From Sphingomonas_R arantia (lineage in GTDB: Bacteria > Pseudomonadota > Alphaproteobacteria > Sphingomonadales > Sphingomonadaceae): a stretch of 64,000 nt of DNA. A program made the position numbers and the translations under genes. A model generated the notes under the pieces. It made no database searches, was not told the origin of the DNA, and was given only the letters and a program-made list of their open reading frames with translations. The DNA is taken from NCBI RefSeq assembly GCF_042682045.1, contig NZ_JBHUGS010000002.1, positions 558,001-622,000 on the forward strand, given 5' to 3'. Below, in pieces: positions 8,879 to 18,330 of the stretch (the first letter of the stretch is position 1; every line of letters begins with the position of its first letter).

Positions 8879-10414
8879 TCACGCGGTCTGGAGCGCGGGC
8901 GCGGCGCAATGCTGCGCGATGAAGGTCTCGTGCGTCGGCATCGCGGCGGCCGTCCGGCCGATTACATCGCGCAGATGCGCCAGGAAGGCGGCCGCCTCCC
9001 CGACCGGCAGTGCAGCGACCAGCGGATCGTAACCGCTCGGACGCTGCCCCTGCCCCAGCAGCACCGCGATCCAGCTATCCGGCGTGAACAGCTCGCCGGC
9101 CTCGCGGAACAGCCTGGCATTGCCGGCCCAGAGCGCCAGCTTGTCGGCGAGCGACGTCGGAAGCGCCATGGTGCGGCAATGATCCCAGAAGGCTGAATCG
9201 CTGCGCGTCGTCGCGTGGTAATGCAGGATGATGAAGTCCCGCACCTGATCATATTCGCGCAACAGCAGCCGGTTATACTCGGCGACCTCGACCGGATTGA
9301 ACGATCGGTCGGGAAACAGGCTCATCAATCGCGTGATACCGGACTGGATCAGGTGGATGCTGGTCGATTCCAGCGGTTCCAGGAAACCGCCGGCCAACCC
9401 GATCGCGACGCAGTTCTTCTCCCACAACCGTTCGCGCCGGCCCGCCACGAACCGCAACTGGCGCGGTTCCGCAAGCGGCGTTCCCTCCAGCCCGTCGAGC
9501 AGCGCACGGACCGCGGTTTCGTCGTCGCTATGCGCGCTCGAATAGACATGCCCGTTCCCGACGCGATGTTGCAGCGGGATGCGCCACCGCCAGCCCGCCC
9601 GGTCCGCGGTGGCGCGCGTGTAGGGGGTCAGCGGCCCCTGCCGCGTGCTCGGGACCGCCCAGGCACGGTCGCACGGCAGCCAGTGCTGCCAGCTGGTGAA
9701 CGGCACCTCCAGCGCATCGCCCAGCAACAATGAGCGGAAGCCGCTGCAATCGACGAACAGCTCGCCGTCCACCCGGCGACCATCGGCCAGTGTCACCGCG
9801 TCGATGAAACCCGTTTCGGCGTTGCGCACGACGCCGGCGATGCGTCCCTCGATACGCGTCGCCCCGGCGGCTTCCGATAGCGTGCGCAAATAGGCGGCAT
9901 AGAGGCCGGCGTCGAAATGGAACGCGTAGGACAAGGTCGACAGCACGGCCGACGGGTCCGCGACCGGCCGATTGAAGCGCCCCAGTCGGGCCGCGACGTG
10001 GGACAGGCAATACTCGCCGATCGGGCCGGGCGTTCCCGCCTCCCCGCGCGCGGCCGCACGCAACCACAATTGGTGGAACGACACACCGGCCACGTCGCGC
10101 CCATGCGTGCCGAACGGGTGCAGATAATCCTCGCCGATCCGCCCCCAGTCGCGGAACCGGATCCCCAGTTTGAACGTCGCCTGGGTCGCGCGGACGAACG
10201 CATCCTCGTCGATGCCGATGATGCGGTTGAAGTCGAGCAGCGAGGGGATCGTCGCTTCGCCGACGCCAACCGTGCCGATCTCCTCCGACTCGATCAACGT
10301 GACCGACACGTCCGGGGAGACGGCGCGCGACAATGCCGCGGCGGTCATCCACCCCGCGGTGCCGCCACCGACGATCACCACCTTGCGGATCGGGGCTGTT
10401 GCCGCGCCGGTCAC
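8879..10414 (-). CDS. Flavin-dependent tryptophan-halogenase family protein (second copy)
   Basis: This is a 511-residue FAD-dependent halogenase-type monooxygenase. It shows the N-terminal dinucleotide motif GGGTAGW (about 16-22), VGVGEATIP, a catalytic-type lysine K82 in ATFKLGIRF, the family hallmark WRWRIP at 275-280, and EPLEST at 346-351, where the active-site glutamate lies in PrnA. All core residues are therefore intact. The start is taken as GTG at 10414, which overlaps the stop of the upstream halogenase as GTGA; the longer ATG frame (10510) would overlap that gene by 100 bases. The substrate is unknown. Such halogenases commonly sit beside TonB receptors of carbohydrate loci in Xanthomonas, Caulobacter and sphingomonads. 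No flavin reductase partner is adjacent. Confidence 0.87.
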   Translation of the reverse strand: MTGAATAPIRKVVIVGGGTAGWMTAAALSRAVSPDVSVTLIESEEIGTVGVGEATIPSLLDFNRIIGIDEDAFVRATQATFKLGIRFRDWGRIGEDYLHPFGTHGRDVAGVSFHQLWLRAAARGEAGTPGPIGEYCLSHVAARLGRFNRPVADPSAVLSTLSYAFHFDAGLYAAYLRTLSEAAGATRIEGRIAGVVRNAETGFIDAVTLADGRRVDGELFVDCSGFRSLLLGDALEVPFTSWQHWLPCDRAWAVPSTRQGPLTPYTRATADRAGWRWRIPLQHRVGNGHVYSSAHSDDETAVRALLDGLEGTPLAEPRQLRFVAGRRERLWEKNCVAIGLAGGFLEPLESTSIHLIQSGITRLMSLFPDRSFNPVEVAEYNRLLLREYDQVRDFIILHYHATTRSDSAFWDHCRTMALPTSLADKLALWAGNARLFREAGELFTPDSWIAVLLGQGQRPSGYDPLVAALPVGEAAAFLAHLRDVIGRTAAAMPTHETFIAQHCAAPALQTA

Positions 10415-11961
10415 GCCGCCGCCTGCGTGCCGAACCGTCCGCGCTGCGCATACTGCACGAGGTCGCGATTGCTCGGCAGGTTCCGGATCGCGAACTGCGC
10501 CTGCTGGCACACCTCGGCAAATGCGCGGCGGGCATCCTCATGGTAGCGCAGCGCGCCGGCCCGGGCGGTCAGGTCGGTCTTCCACCCCATGCCGTACAGC
10601 ACATATTGCCAGCTATGCTCGGTGAAGATGTCCGTCCGCGGGTCGATATCCAGCTCGTTCGGCCAGCGGAACCGCCAGCGGTCCAGCATCTCCTGCAAGC
10701 TGTCGGGGATCGACGCGGCGGCGACATTGTCTCGCCAGAAGTCCGTGTCGCGCCGTTCGGACAGGCAATAATGCAGTTTGATGAAATCCAGCGCGCGTTC
10801 GTACCGGCGGCGCAGCGCCGCGTTGAACTGGCGTGCCGACGTCTCATGATCGCCGCCCCACGGGAACAGGTTGGCGATCAACCCGGCGGCCACCTCGGCA
10901 AAGGCGATCCCCGTCGCCTCGAGCGGCTCGAAGAACCCGCTCGACAAACCGACCGCGACACAATTCTTGTGCCAGCTGATCTCGCGGTAGCCGGCGTCGA
11001 ACTTGAACCGCCGCACCTCGGCCTCCGCGCCCGCCGGGCCCAAATACGCGCGCAGGACGCGCTCGGCCGTCTCGTCGTCGCTATGGTCCGACGAGTAGAC
11101 GTGCCCGATCCCGCGCCGTGCCGCGAGACCGATGTCCCACGTCCAGCCGTCCTGCTGCGCCGTCGAGATGGTATAGGACGCGATCGGTGCGTTCGGGTCC
11201 GGATAGGGCAGCTGTGCGGTCACCGCGCGGTTGCAGAACAGCGTGTCGCGGCACGACCGAAACGGCATGCCCATCGCCTTGCCGATCAACTCGGCGCGGA
11301 ACCCGGTGCAGTCGATATACAGGTCGGCGTCCAGCATGCCGTGCTGCTCGGTCCGCACGCCGCCGATCGCGCCATCGGCGTCGAGCATGACCTCCGTCAC
11401 GGTATCGACCAGATGACGGACGCCGTTCGCGATCCCCTGTTCGCGCAACAAGCCGGCCAGCGCGATCGCGTCGAAATGGAACGCATAGCTGAGCGGCCCG
11501 ACATAGTCGGCATGGCTCGCCAGCTTCGGCGCGCGCCAGGCGTCGGCCGCCTTCTTCTGCGGCGTCGCGACCGTGTCCCAGCCTTCGGAGCCGCCCGCGC
11601 CGATCAGCCAGTAGGGAAGCAGTTCGAGCCCGCTGCTCTGGTCGGCGACCTGGAACGGGTGCAGATAATGGTCGCTCGCACCCTCGCCCGGCACATGACG
11701 CCAGTTGGCGAACTTGATGCCCTGCTTGAACGTCGCGCCGCATCGGCGGACCAGTTCCGCCTCGTCGATGCCAATCGTGGCCAGCGTCCGGCGGATCGTG
11801 GGGAACGTCCCCTCGCCGACACCCAGCACGCCGATGTCGCGCGATTCCACCAGCGTGATCGCGACGCCGCCCGGCAGATCGGCGCTCAACCGCTTGGCAA
11901 GGTAACCCGCGGTCAGCCAACCGGCCGTCCCGCCACCGACGATCAGGATGCGCTGTCTCAT
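10411..11961 (-). CDS. Flavin-dependent tryptophan-halogenase family protein (first copy)
   Basis: This 516-residue paralogue has GGGTAGW at 10-15, VGVGEGTFP, K79 in ATFKQGIKF (the same position as the catalytic lysine of PrnA), and EPLEAT at 345-350. The hallmark WxWxIP motif is altered to WTWDIG (273-278), so the proline is replaced by glycine, unlike the downstream copy. The start at 11961 (MRQRILIVGGG) is preferred because a G-rich stretch precedes it and the longer frame adds only an Arg-rich tail. It lies 86 bases downstream of the TonB receptor gene and is translationally coupled to the next halogenase. Action on a free small molecule, a peptide or a glycan-linked aromatic cannot be decided from sequence. 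Confidence 0.86.
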   Translation of the reverse strand: MRQRILIVGGGTAGWLTAGYLAKRLSADLPGGVAITLVESRDIGVLGVGEGTFPTIRRTLATIGIDEAELVRRCGATFKQGIKFANWRHVPGEGASDHYLHPFQVADQSSGLELLPYWLIGAGGSEGWDTVATPQKKAADAWRAPKLASHADYVGPLSYAFHFDAIALAGLLREQGIANGVRHLVDTVTEVMLDADGAIGGVRTEQHGMLDADLYIDCTGFRAELIGKAMGMPFRSCRDTLFCNRAVTAQLPYPDPNAPIASYTISTAQQDGWTWDIGLAARRGIGHVYSSDHSDDETAERVLRAYLGPAGAEAEVRRFKFDAGYREISWHKNCVAVGLSSGFFEPLEATGIAFAEVAAGLIANLFPWGGDHETSARQFNAALRRRYERALDFIKLHYCLSERRDTDFWRDNVAAASIPDSLQEMLDRWRFRWPNELDIDPRTDIFTEHSWQYVLYGMGWKTDLTARAGALRYHEDARRAFAEVCQQAQFAIRNLPSNRDLVQYAQRGRFGTQAAA

Positions 11962-12047
11962 TCCCCCCACTCCCCGCCGTCGTCGGTCCGGCATGGCCAC
12001 CGCGACCGGAGTGATTCCGATCGCGGTGGAGCCCGGCCGCCGGTGTA

Positions 12048-15000
12048 TCAGAAAGCCAGGTTGATGCCCGTGCTGATCCGGCGATCGCTCTGGAACCAGC
12101 TGCGCCCGACCAGCTTGCCGCCGGGATAGCCGCCCATCAGCGTCTTCGCCGTCGCCGCCGTCAGGTTCGTCCCCTGGACACCGAACGAGAAGTTCTTGGT
12201 GACCTTGAAGCGAATACCGGCGTCGAGCGTCCCGTAGGAGTCGCTGTAGACCGGCAGCGCGATCTGGGTCGCCGTGGAGACACCCGGAGCCGAGAAATAG
12301 GCGTAGGTCGGGTTCGTGCCGTTGCTGTTGGTCGACTGGAGATATTTCGACCGCCAGGAATAGGCGATGCGCAGCGAGAAGGGATTGCGTTCGTACAACA
12401 ACGCCGCGTTGGCGTTGTGCTTCGACAGCCCGACCAGCGGCGCGTCGTTGCGGATCGTGCCGTTGATGTCGCGGTAGACGTCGCCGGGGTTCTTGCTTTC
12501 GATATACGTGTAGTTCCCCTCGAACCCGAGACCGCTGATCGGCCCTTCGAACATGTCGAGGAAGAAGCGACCGCCCACTTCGACGCCCTTCACCGTCGCC
12601 GCCTTGTCGGCGTTGATGTAGTCGGATGCCGCCGCACTCACGGTTTCCGACCGGCCGTCAGAGAACACGACCTGCACCTGTCGCGTCGTCAGCGAGAAGA
12701 TCGGCAGATCGGTCAGCCGCTTGTAGAACGGCGCGATGTGGAACGTCACGCCGCGCGGGCCATAATATTCGAACGACAGGTCGAAGTTGTTCGAAATCGT
12801 CGGCTTGAGCAACGGATTGCCGGTTTCGGCGGTGAAGTTCGTGAACGTGCCGGGCTGACCCTGCACCGGGCTTGCGGTTGTCGCCACACCGACCGATCCG
12901 GACGCGCGCAGCGCGTTGAAGCTCGGCAGGTCCATCGTGATATTGTAGCCGGCGCGCAGCTTGACCTGGTTCGACGGCGCATAGACCACGTTGATCGACG
13001 GCAGCGCGCGGGTGAATTCCGCCTTTCCGCCGCGCGCGACGAACTGCGTTCCCAGCGTCACGGTCTGGCCGTCGCGGATGAACGTGTTGCCGTTCTGCTG
13101 GATGAAGCCGTTGCCCTCGTTCTTGATGTTGACGACGCGGACACCGACGTTGCCGGACACACCGTTGCCGTCGCCCTGCGGCCCGAACCGGACGAGCGCA
13201 TAGCCGGCCAGGTTCTGCGTGCGGTTATCGACCTGGTCACCCGGCAGGATGAACCCCGGTGCGCGGATGCCGGACAGGCCGCCATAACCGGTCTGCGCCA
13301 GCGGACCCGACGCCGAACAGTTGAACTCCGTTCCGGCCGGGCAGAAACCCGCCGGCGGCGGCGTGACGAGGCCGGTCCGGTCGACGTTGAACCGGTCAGC
13401 CAGTTCCTCGCTGGCGAACAGGAGATTGCCCGGCAGCAGCGTTTCGCCGCGGAAGAAGTCCTTGAACGCGTGGAGCGCGACATCGCCCGGCGCGGCATTG
13501 GCATAGGTCAGCTGCGGATCGCCGTTCCAACCGCGGCCGAGTGCGGCCCAGTTATAGCCGTTCTGCAGATCGCGCTCGGTCCGCTCGGCATAGCGTCCAC
13601 CGATCTTCACCGATCGGAAGAAGCTCGAATCGAACTTATATTCGGCATCGAGCTGCGCCGTGTCGAGCCGCCCCTTGTTCCGCTCGTTATGCGGCATCGA
13701 TGCAGACCAGAAATAGTTCGACGGATCGGCGAACGATGCCTGGGTTGCCGGGCTGACGCTGATCTGCGGCAACCCACCGGTCAGGTCCATCCCGAACCCC
13801 GAGCCGAAGCTGACTTCGCGGAAGATATCGATCCGATCGTAGATCTGGCGTGAATCGACCCGCTGGATCGCGCCCTTCAGCGTCAAGGGGCCATCCTGCG
13901 GCGCCCATGCGAACGACAGCGAATAGTCGCGAGTCCGCGTGTTGCTTTCGACGAAGCCCTTGTTCCCGCTGCTAGTCACCTGCCCGCCGGGCAGGAACGT
14001 CGCGGTGTCGCGGTTGAACAGCGAGTCCGTCTTCAGCAGCAGGCCGTTCGAATCGAACGTGCTGTTGGCCGGATCGACGGCCAGCGTCTGGGACGAAACC
14101 TGCGCGCCATAGTCACTCGACTGGCTCTTGTACTTCGACTGGAAGAAGCTGCCCGTGAACGTCAGGCTGTCCGATGGCGCCCACTGCGCCGCGCCGTAGA
14201 TGCCGTTGCGGCGGTACTGGAACGCTTCGTCGCCATAGGTGAACCCGCCCGGAATATAACGGTCGGTGTCGCCGATACGCGTCTTGAAATAGGGTTCGGT
14301 GCGGATGAACTGCGACAGCGAGCTGAACTGGCTGTACGCCACGTCCGCCAGCAACCCGATGCGGCCGATCGGCGTGTCGAACGAATCCGTCACCAGGACC
14401 GAACCCATCGGATCGGCCTTGTTCGCCATGTCGCCCAGGCTCAGCTCGCCCGTGCCGGCGACGTGGAACTTGCCGTTAAAATCGAATGGCATCTTCGTCC
14501 GAAGATCGATCTGCCCGCCCGTGCCGCCTTCGATCAGGTCGGCCGTCGACGCCTTGTAGACATCGACCGCGGCCATCAGCTCGGGCGTCACGTCGCTCCA
14601 GAGGATCGCGCGACCGTTGTTCGCGCTGAAGATTTCGCGCCCGTTCAGGCGCGACGCGACACCGGTCAGACCGCGCACCTGCACGCCGGAACCCTGGACC
14701 GAGAAGTGATCCGGATCGCCCAGCGCGGCGAAACGCACGATCGACACGCCCGAGACGCGTTGCAACACTTCGGTGATCGAATTGTCGGGCAATTTGCCGG
14801 CATCGTCGGCCACGACGGAGTCGACGATCGTCTCGCTGCGCCGCTTGCGCTCGACCGCAGCTTCCAGCGCGGCACGGCGTCCGGTCACGACGACGGTGTC
14901 GCCGCCGGTCTGATCCGCGGCCGGTTCACCGACGTCCTTGCTTGGCGCGGCGGCCTGGGTCGCATTCGGCGCGATCGCCTGGACCTCCGCCTGCGCTGCG

Positions 15001-15107
15001 GCGCCCGTGCTGTATCCGGCGGCAAGCAACGCGATCAGCGATACGCCGGTCTGCGTCCGAAACTGGCGTTTCAAAACAAGCTGCTGGATCGCGCGCATTT
15101 CTGTCAT
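12048..15107 (-). CDS. TonB-dependent outer-membrane receptor
   Basis: This is a large (1019-residue) outer-membrane transporter of the sphingomonad/xanthomonad carbohydrate type. It has a long signal region ending AAAQA, a TonB-box-like DTVVVTG near residues 70-76, and a plug domain (about 85-210) with DAGKLPDNSITEVLQRVSGV, QVRGL and IEGGTGGQIDLRT. The beta barrel ends in an aromatic C-terminal residue (NLAF). It probably imports large xyloglucan oligosaccharides released by the GH74 enzyme; the ligand is inferred from context only. It is the first gene of the minus-strand arm and is divergent from the GH2 gene, with 261 bases between starts. The second of its early methionines could also be the start. 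Confidence 0.93.
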   Translation of the reverse strand: MTEMRAIQQLVLKRQFRTQTGVSLIALLAAGYSTGAAAQAEVQAIAPNATQAAAPSKDVGEPAADQTGGDTVVVTGRRAALEAAVERKRRSETIVDSVVADDAGKLPDNSITEVLQRVSGVSIVRFAALGDPDHFSVQGSGVQVRGLTGVASRLNGREIFSANNGRAILWSDVTPELMAAVDVYKASTADLIEGGTGGQIDLRTKMPFDFNGKFHVAGTGELSLGDMANKADPMGSVLVTDSFDTPIGRIGLLADVAYSQFSSLSQFIRTEPYFKTRIGDTDRYIPGGFTYGDEAFQYRRNGIYGAAQWAPSDSLTFTGSFFQSKYKSQSSDYGAQVSSQTLAVDPANSTFDSNGLLLKTDSLFNRDTATFLPGGQVTSSGNKGFVESNTRTRDYSLSFAWAPQDGPLTLKGAIQRVDSRQIYDRIDIFREVSFGSGFGMDLTGGLPQISVSPATQASFADPSNYFWSASMPHNERNKGRLDTAQLDAEYKFDSSFFRSVKIGGRYAERTERDLQNGYNWAALGRGWNGDPQLTYANAAPGDVALHAFKDFFRGETLLPGNLLFASEELADRFNVDRTGLVTPPPAGFCPAGTEFNCSASGPLAQTGYGGLSGIRAPGFILPGDQVDNRTQNLAGYALVRFGPQGDGNGVSGNVGVRVVNIKNEGNGFIQQNGNTFIRDGQTVTLGTQFVARGGKAEFTRALPSINVVYAPSNQVKLRAGYNITMDLPSFNALRASGSVGVATTASPVQGQPGTFTNFTAETGNPLLKPTISNNFDLSFEYYGPRGVTFHIAPFYKRLTDLPIFSLTTRQVQVVFSDGRSETVSAAASDYINADKAATVKGVEVGGRFFLDMFEGPISGLGFEGNYTYIESKNPGDVYRDINGTIRNDAPLVGLSKHNANAALLYERNPFSLRIAYSWRSKYLQSTNSNGTNPTYAYFSAPGVSTATQIALPVYSDSYGTLDAGIRFKVTKNFSFGVQGTNLTAATAKTLMGGYPGGKLVGRSWFQSDRRISTGINLAF

Positions 15108-15282
15108 CCCCCCTTAGTGAACACGGCCGTACGGGCCCGCGGCGCACTTTGTGCATTCCGCGAAGCGCGCGGTAACAGCGCAGCAACAATCCCGCAACAA
15201 CCTTTCGCCGGTGGAACGACCACCGCCAGGTGCCACGGCGAATGGGGCAGCGGCCCGGCCCGCACCGGCGGGGGTCGCGCGC

Positions 15283-15307
15283 TGTACGGCTTTACATTAG
15301 TCGTACA
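15283..15307. promoter_or_regulatory. Inverted repeat TGTACG-N13-CGTACA in the TonB receptor / GH2 divergent promoter region
   Basis: The 261-base gap between the receptor and GH2 starts holds a perfect 6+6 inverted repeat (TGTACG at 15283-15288, CGTACA at 15302-15307). Its AT-rich spacer contains TTTACA, a possible -35 element at 15291. It lies about 60 bases before the GH2 start in otherwise GC-rich DNA, so it is a plausible operator for a regulator of both arms. No regulator gene is encoded inside the locus. I did not find the same repeat in the GH74/GH31 promoter region (28473-28613). Confidence 0.4.
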
Positions 15308-15368
15308 TATTGAAATCCTGCGTAACGAGCATGTTCAAGTGCCGCCGCACCGAAGGGGAGGATGTGGA

Positions 15369-18293
15369 ATGACCGGGCTGCGGAGCGGAAGCGCGCTCGA
15401 CCGACGAACGTTGCTGCGGACCGGGGTTGCGGCGAGCGTCGTTGCGCCGGTGGCCGGCGCACTGGGTTATACGACGGAGGCCCCCGCGCTGGCCGGCGCG
15501 CTACCGATGCCCGCGCCCCGCGACACGTTGCCGCCGAGAGCGCATGTCGAAGATCCTCACCGTCTGCTGCTCGACCGCGGCTGGCGTTTCCATCTCGGCG
15601 ATATCGCGATGCCCGAGATCCGCGGTCACGGCTGGTCCTATAACGCCGCCAAGGCCGGCCAGGCGCAGGGCGCCGCCGCCATGCAGTATGACGATTCGGA
15701 CTGGCCCGAAATCGACCTGCCGCACGACTGGGCCGCGGCGATGCCGTTCGAGGAAACCGCCAACGTCTCGCAAGGCTATCGCCGGCGTGGATTTGGCTGG
15801 TACCGGCGTGCGCTCCGGCTCGATCCTGCCGACCGTGGCGGCTATCTGGAACTGCAGTTCGGCGGCATCGCGACCAACGCGACGATCTGGTTCAACGGAT
15901 CGGTCGTCGCGCACAACTGGAGCGGCTACACCTCGGTCTACATCGATATCACCGACCTTGCCCGCTACGGCGACGACCTGAACAGCATCGTCGTGCGGGT
16001 CGATGCGCAGTCGATGGAAGGCTGGTGGTACGAGGGCGCGGGACTGTACCGGCATGTCTGGCTGGTCCGCCGCGACGCGACGCATATCGCCACCGACGGC
16101 ATCCATGCCGACCCGCTCCGCGCGCCGGACGGATCGTGGACGGTGCCGGTCACCGTGACGCTCGGCAATGTCGGCAAGGCGGCGGCAGCCACGATCGTCG
16201 AGGCGACGCTGCTGGATCCCGACGGGCGCACGGTCGGCACCGCACGCGTTCCCGCCACGGCCGATCCGTTGAAGACGACGCTCGCCACCCTGTCGATCGC
16301 GGTCCCTGCACCGCGGCTGTGGTCGGTCGAGATGCCGACGCTCTACAGCGTGCGAACCAGGCTGGTGCGCGACGGCCGGGTCGCGGACGAACGCACGCTC
16401 CGCATCGGGTTTCGCACGCTGCGCTTCGATGCGGCCACCGGCTTTCACCTCAACGACCGTCCCGTGAAGATCAAGGGCACCTGCAATCACCAGGATCATG
16501 CTGGCGTGGGGGTCGCCGTGCCGGATGCGTTGTGGGACTGGCGGCTGCGCCGGCTGAAGGCGCTCGGCTGCAACGCGATCCGTTTCGCGCACGCCGCGAT
16601 CGCGACCGAGGTGCTCGACGCCTGCGACCGTCTGGGCTTCCTGGTGATGAGCGAGAACCGCAACTTCAACACCAGTCCCGACTATATGAAGCAGCTGGAA
16701 TGGCTGGTCCGGCGCGACCGGAACCGGCCGAGCGTCTTCATGTGGTCGGTGTTCAACGAAGAACCGATGCAAGGCACCCCCGCCGGGTACGAGATGGTCC
16801 GGCGGATGTCCGCCGTGGTGAAGGCACTCGACGACAGCCGCCCGGTCACCGCGGCCATGAACGGCGGGATGTTCGCACCCGTCAACGTCAGCCAGGCGGT
16901 CGACGTCGTCGGCTTCAATTATCAGCGCGACCAATATGACCGGTTCCACGCCGCCAATCCGACGCTGCCGTTGACCAGTTCGGAGGATACCAGCGCGTTC
17001 ATGACGCGCGGCGCGTGGACGACCGATCGCGCCGCGCAGGTCATGTCGTCCTACGACGAGGAACCGGCGGATTGGGGCAGCACCCACCGCGACGGGTGGA
17101 AATCGATCGCCGAACGGCCGTTCGTGGCTGGCGCATTCGTCTGGACGGGGTTCGACTACCACGGTGAGCCGTCGCCGTTCGAATGGCCGTCGGCGAGCAG
17201 CTATTTCGGGATCATGGACCTCTGCGGCTTTCCCAAGATGGCCTTCTACCTCCACCGCGCGCAGTGGATCGACGATGTCCCGCTGCTCGATCTGATGCCG
17301 CACTGGAACTGGCCGGGGCGCGAGGGGCAGCCGGTCCGCGTCATGGCGCTGACCAACGTCGAGTCAGTCCGACTGACGCTCAACGGGCGGCCGGTCGGCC
17401 AACGGACGGTCGATCGCTACACCATGCCGGTCTGGTCGGTCCCCTATGCGCCGGGCCGGCTGGAGGCGATCGGATATCGCGGCGGCCGTGAAGTCGCGCG
17501 CAGCGTCGTCGAGACGACGGGTGCGCCGGTCGCGCTCCGGGTCACGCCCGACCGCCGCACGATGGCGGCCGACGGCGAGGATGTGCAGCCGTTCACCATC
17601 GATGCGGTCGACGCCCGCGGACGCCATGTGCCGACGAGCAACCTCGATGTCACTTTCGCCGTCAACGGCGGTCGCATCATCGGACTGGGCAACGGCGACC
17701 CCGTCAGCCACGAACCGGAACAGGGCAACCGCCGCCGCCTGTTCAACGGGCTGGCACAGGTCATCGTGCGGGCCGATGGCGGCGATGCACGTGCCTTGAC
17801 GCTCCGTGCCGACGCGACCGGGTTGCGCGCTGCGCGCAGCACCGTTCGGTTGCTCGCGACGCCGCCGCGGCCGTTCGTGCCGGTCACCCCTGCGACCCAG
17901 ATGATACCGGACTGGCGCCAGTCGCCCCTATCTGCCGCGAAACCATCGCCCGACATCGTCCTGGCGGACAACGACATGAACAGCTGGCTATTCGTGCGCG
18001 CCGGCGAGATCCAGCCCGCGCAAGGCACGGGGACTTGGAGCGTCCTGCGCGCCCGGTTCACGCCGCACCGCCCGGTGCAGGCGCGCGGCGGCCGCATCCG
18101 GTTCAGGGGCGTCGTCGGGCGCGGCGAGGTCTGGGTCGACGGCCGGCGGCTGGCCACCAAGACCGGTTTCGCGTCGGAAACCATCACCGTGCCGCTGCCG
18201 GCGGGCCAGGGGGAGCGCGTCGTCACCCTCCTGCTCGAAAGCGACGGCCGCGCTCCGTCCGGGCTGGGCGGCATCGTGTTCGTCGAACAATGA
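15369..18293 (+). CDS. GH2 family beta-galactosidase
   Basis: The 974-residue protein has an N-terminal twin-arginine-type signal (DRRTLLRTGVAASVVAP), a GH2 sugar-binding domain with WYRRALRLD and FNGSVVAHNWSGYTS, an immunoglobulin-like domain, the catalytic barrel, and C-terminal DUF4982-like and carbohydrate-binding-like beta domains. The acid/base is predicted at E464 in WSVFNEEP and the nucleophile at E539 in TSSEDTS. It probably hydrolyses beta-linked galactose from side chains, in the periplasm if Tat-exported. The start at 15369 has GGGGAGG eight bases upstream; an alternative ATG at 15362 is in another frame. It leads the plus-strand arm, followed 37 bases later by the GH35 gene. Confidence 0.9.
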   Translation: MTGLRSGSALDRRTLLRTGVAASVVAPVAGALGYTTEAPALAGALPMPAPRDTLPPRAHVEDPHRLLLDRGWRFHLGDIAMPEIRGHGWSYNAAKAGQAQGAAAMQYDDSDWPEIDLPHDWAAAMPFEETANVSQGYRRRGFGWYRRALRLDPADRGGYLELQFGGIATNATIWFNGSVVAHNWSGYTSVYIDITDLARYGDDLNSIVVRVDAQSMEGWWYEGAGLYRHVWLVRRDATHIATDGIHADPLRAPDGSWTVPVTVTLGNVGKAAAATIVEATLLDPDGRTVGTARVPATADPLKTTLATLSIAVPAPRLWSVEMPTLYSVRTRLVRDGRVADERTLRIGFRTLRFDAATGFHLNDRPVKIKGTCNHQDHAGVGVAVPDALWDWRLRRLKALGCNAIRFAHAAIATEVLDACDRLGFLVMSENRNFNTSPDYMKQLEWLVRRDRNRPSVFMWSVFNEEPMQGTPAGYEMVRRMSAVVKALDDSRPVTAAMNGGMFAPVNVSQAVDVVGFNYQRDQYDRFHAANPTLPLTSSEDTSAFMTRGAWTTDRAAQVMSSYDEEPADWGSTHRDGWKSIAERPFVAGAFVWTGFDYHGEPSPFEWPSASSYFGIMDLCGFPKMAFYLHRAQWIDDVPLLDLMPHWNWPGREGQPVRVMALTNVESVRLTLNGRPVGQRTVDRYTMPVWSVPYAPGRLEAIGYRGGREVARSVVETTGAPVALRVTPDRRTMAADGEDVQPFTIDAVDARGRHVPTSNLDVTFAVNGGRIIGLGNGDPVSHEPEQGNRRRLFNGLAQVIVRADGGDARALTLRADATGLRAARSTVRLLATPPRPFVPVTPATQMIPDWRQSPLSAAKPSPDIVLADNDMNSWLFVRAGEIQPAQGTGTWSVLRARFTPHRPVQARGGRIRFRGVVGRGEVWVDGRRLATKTGFASETITVPLPAGQGERVVTLLLESDGRAPSGLGGIVFVEQ

Positions 18294-18330
18294 ACCCCCG
18301 TACCGTCCGGCTTACCAGAGGATATCGACA

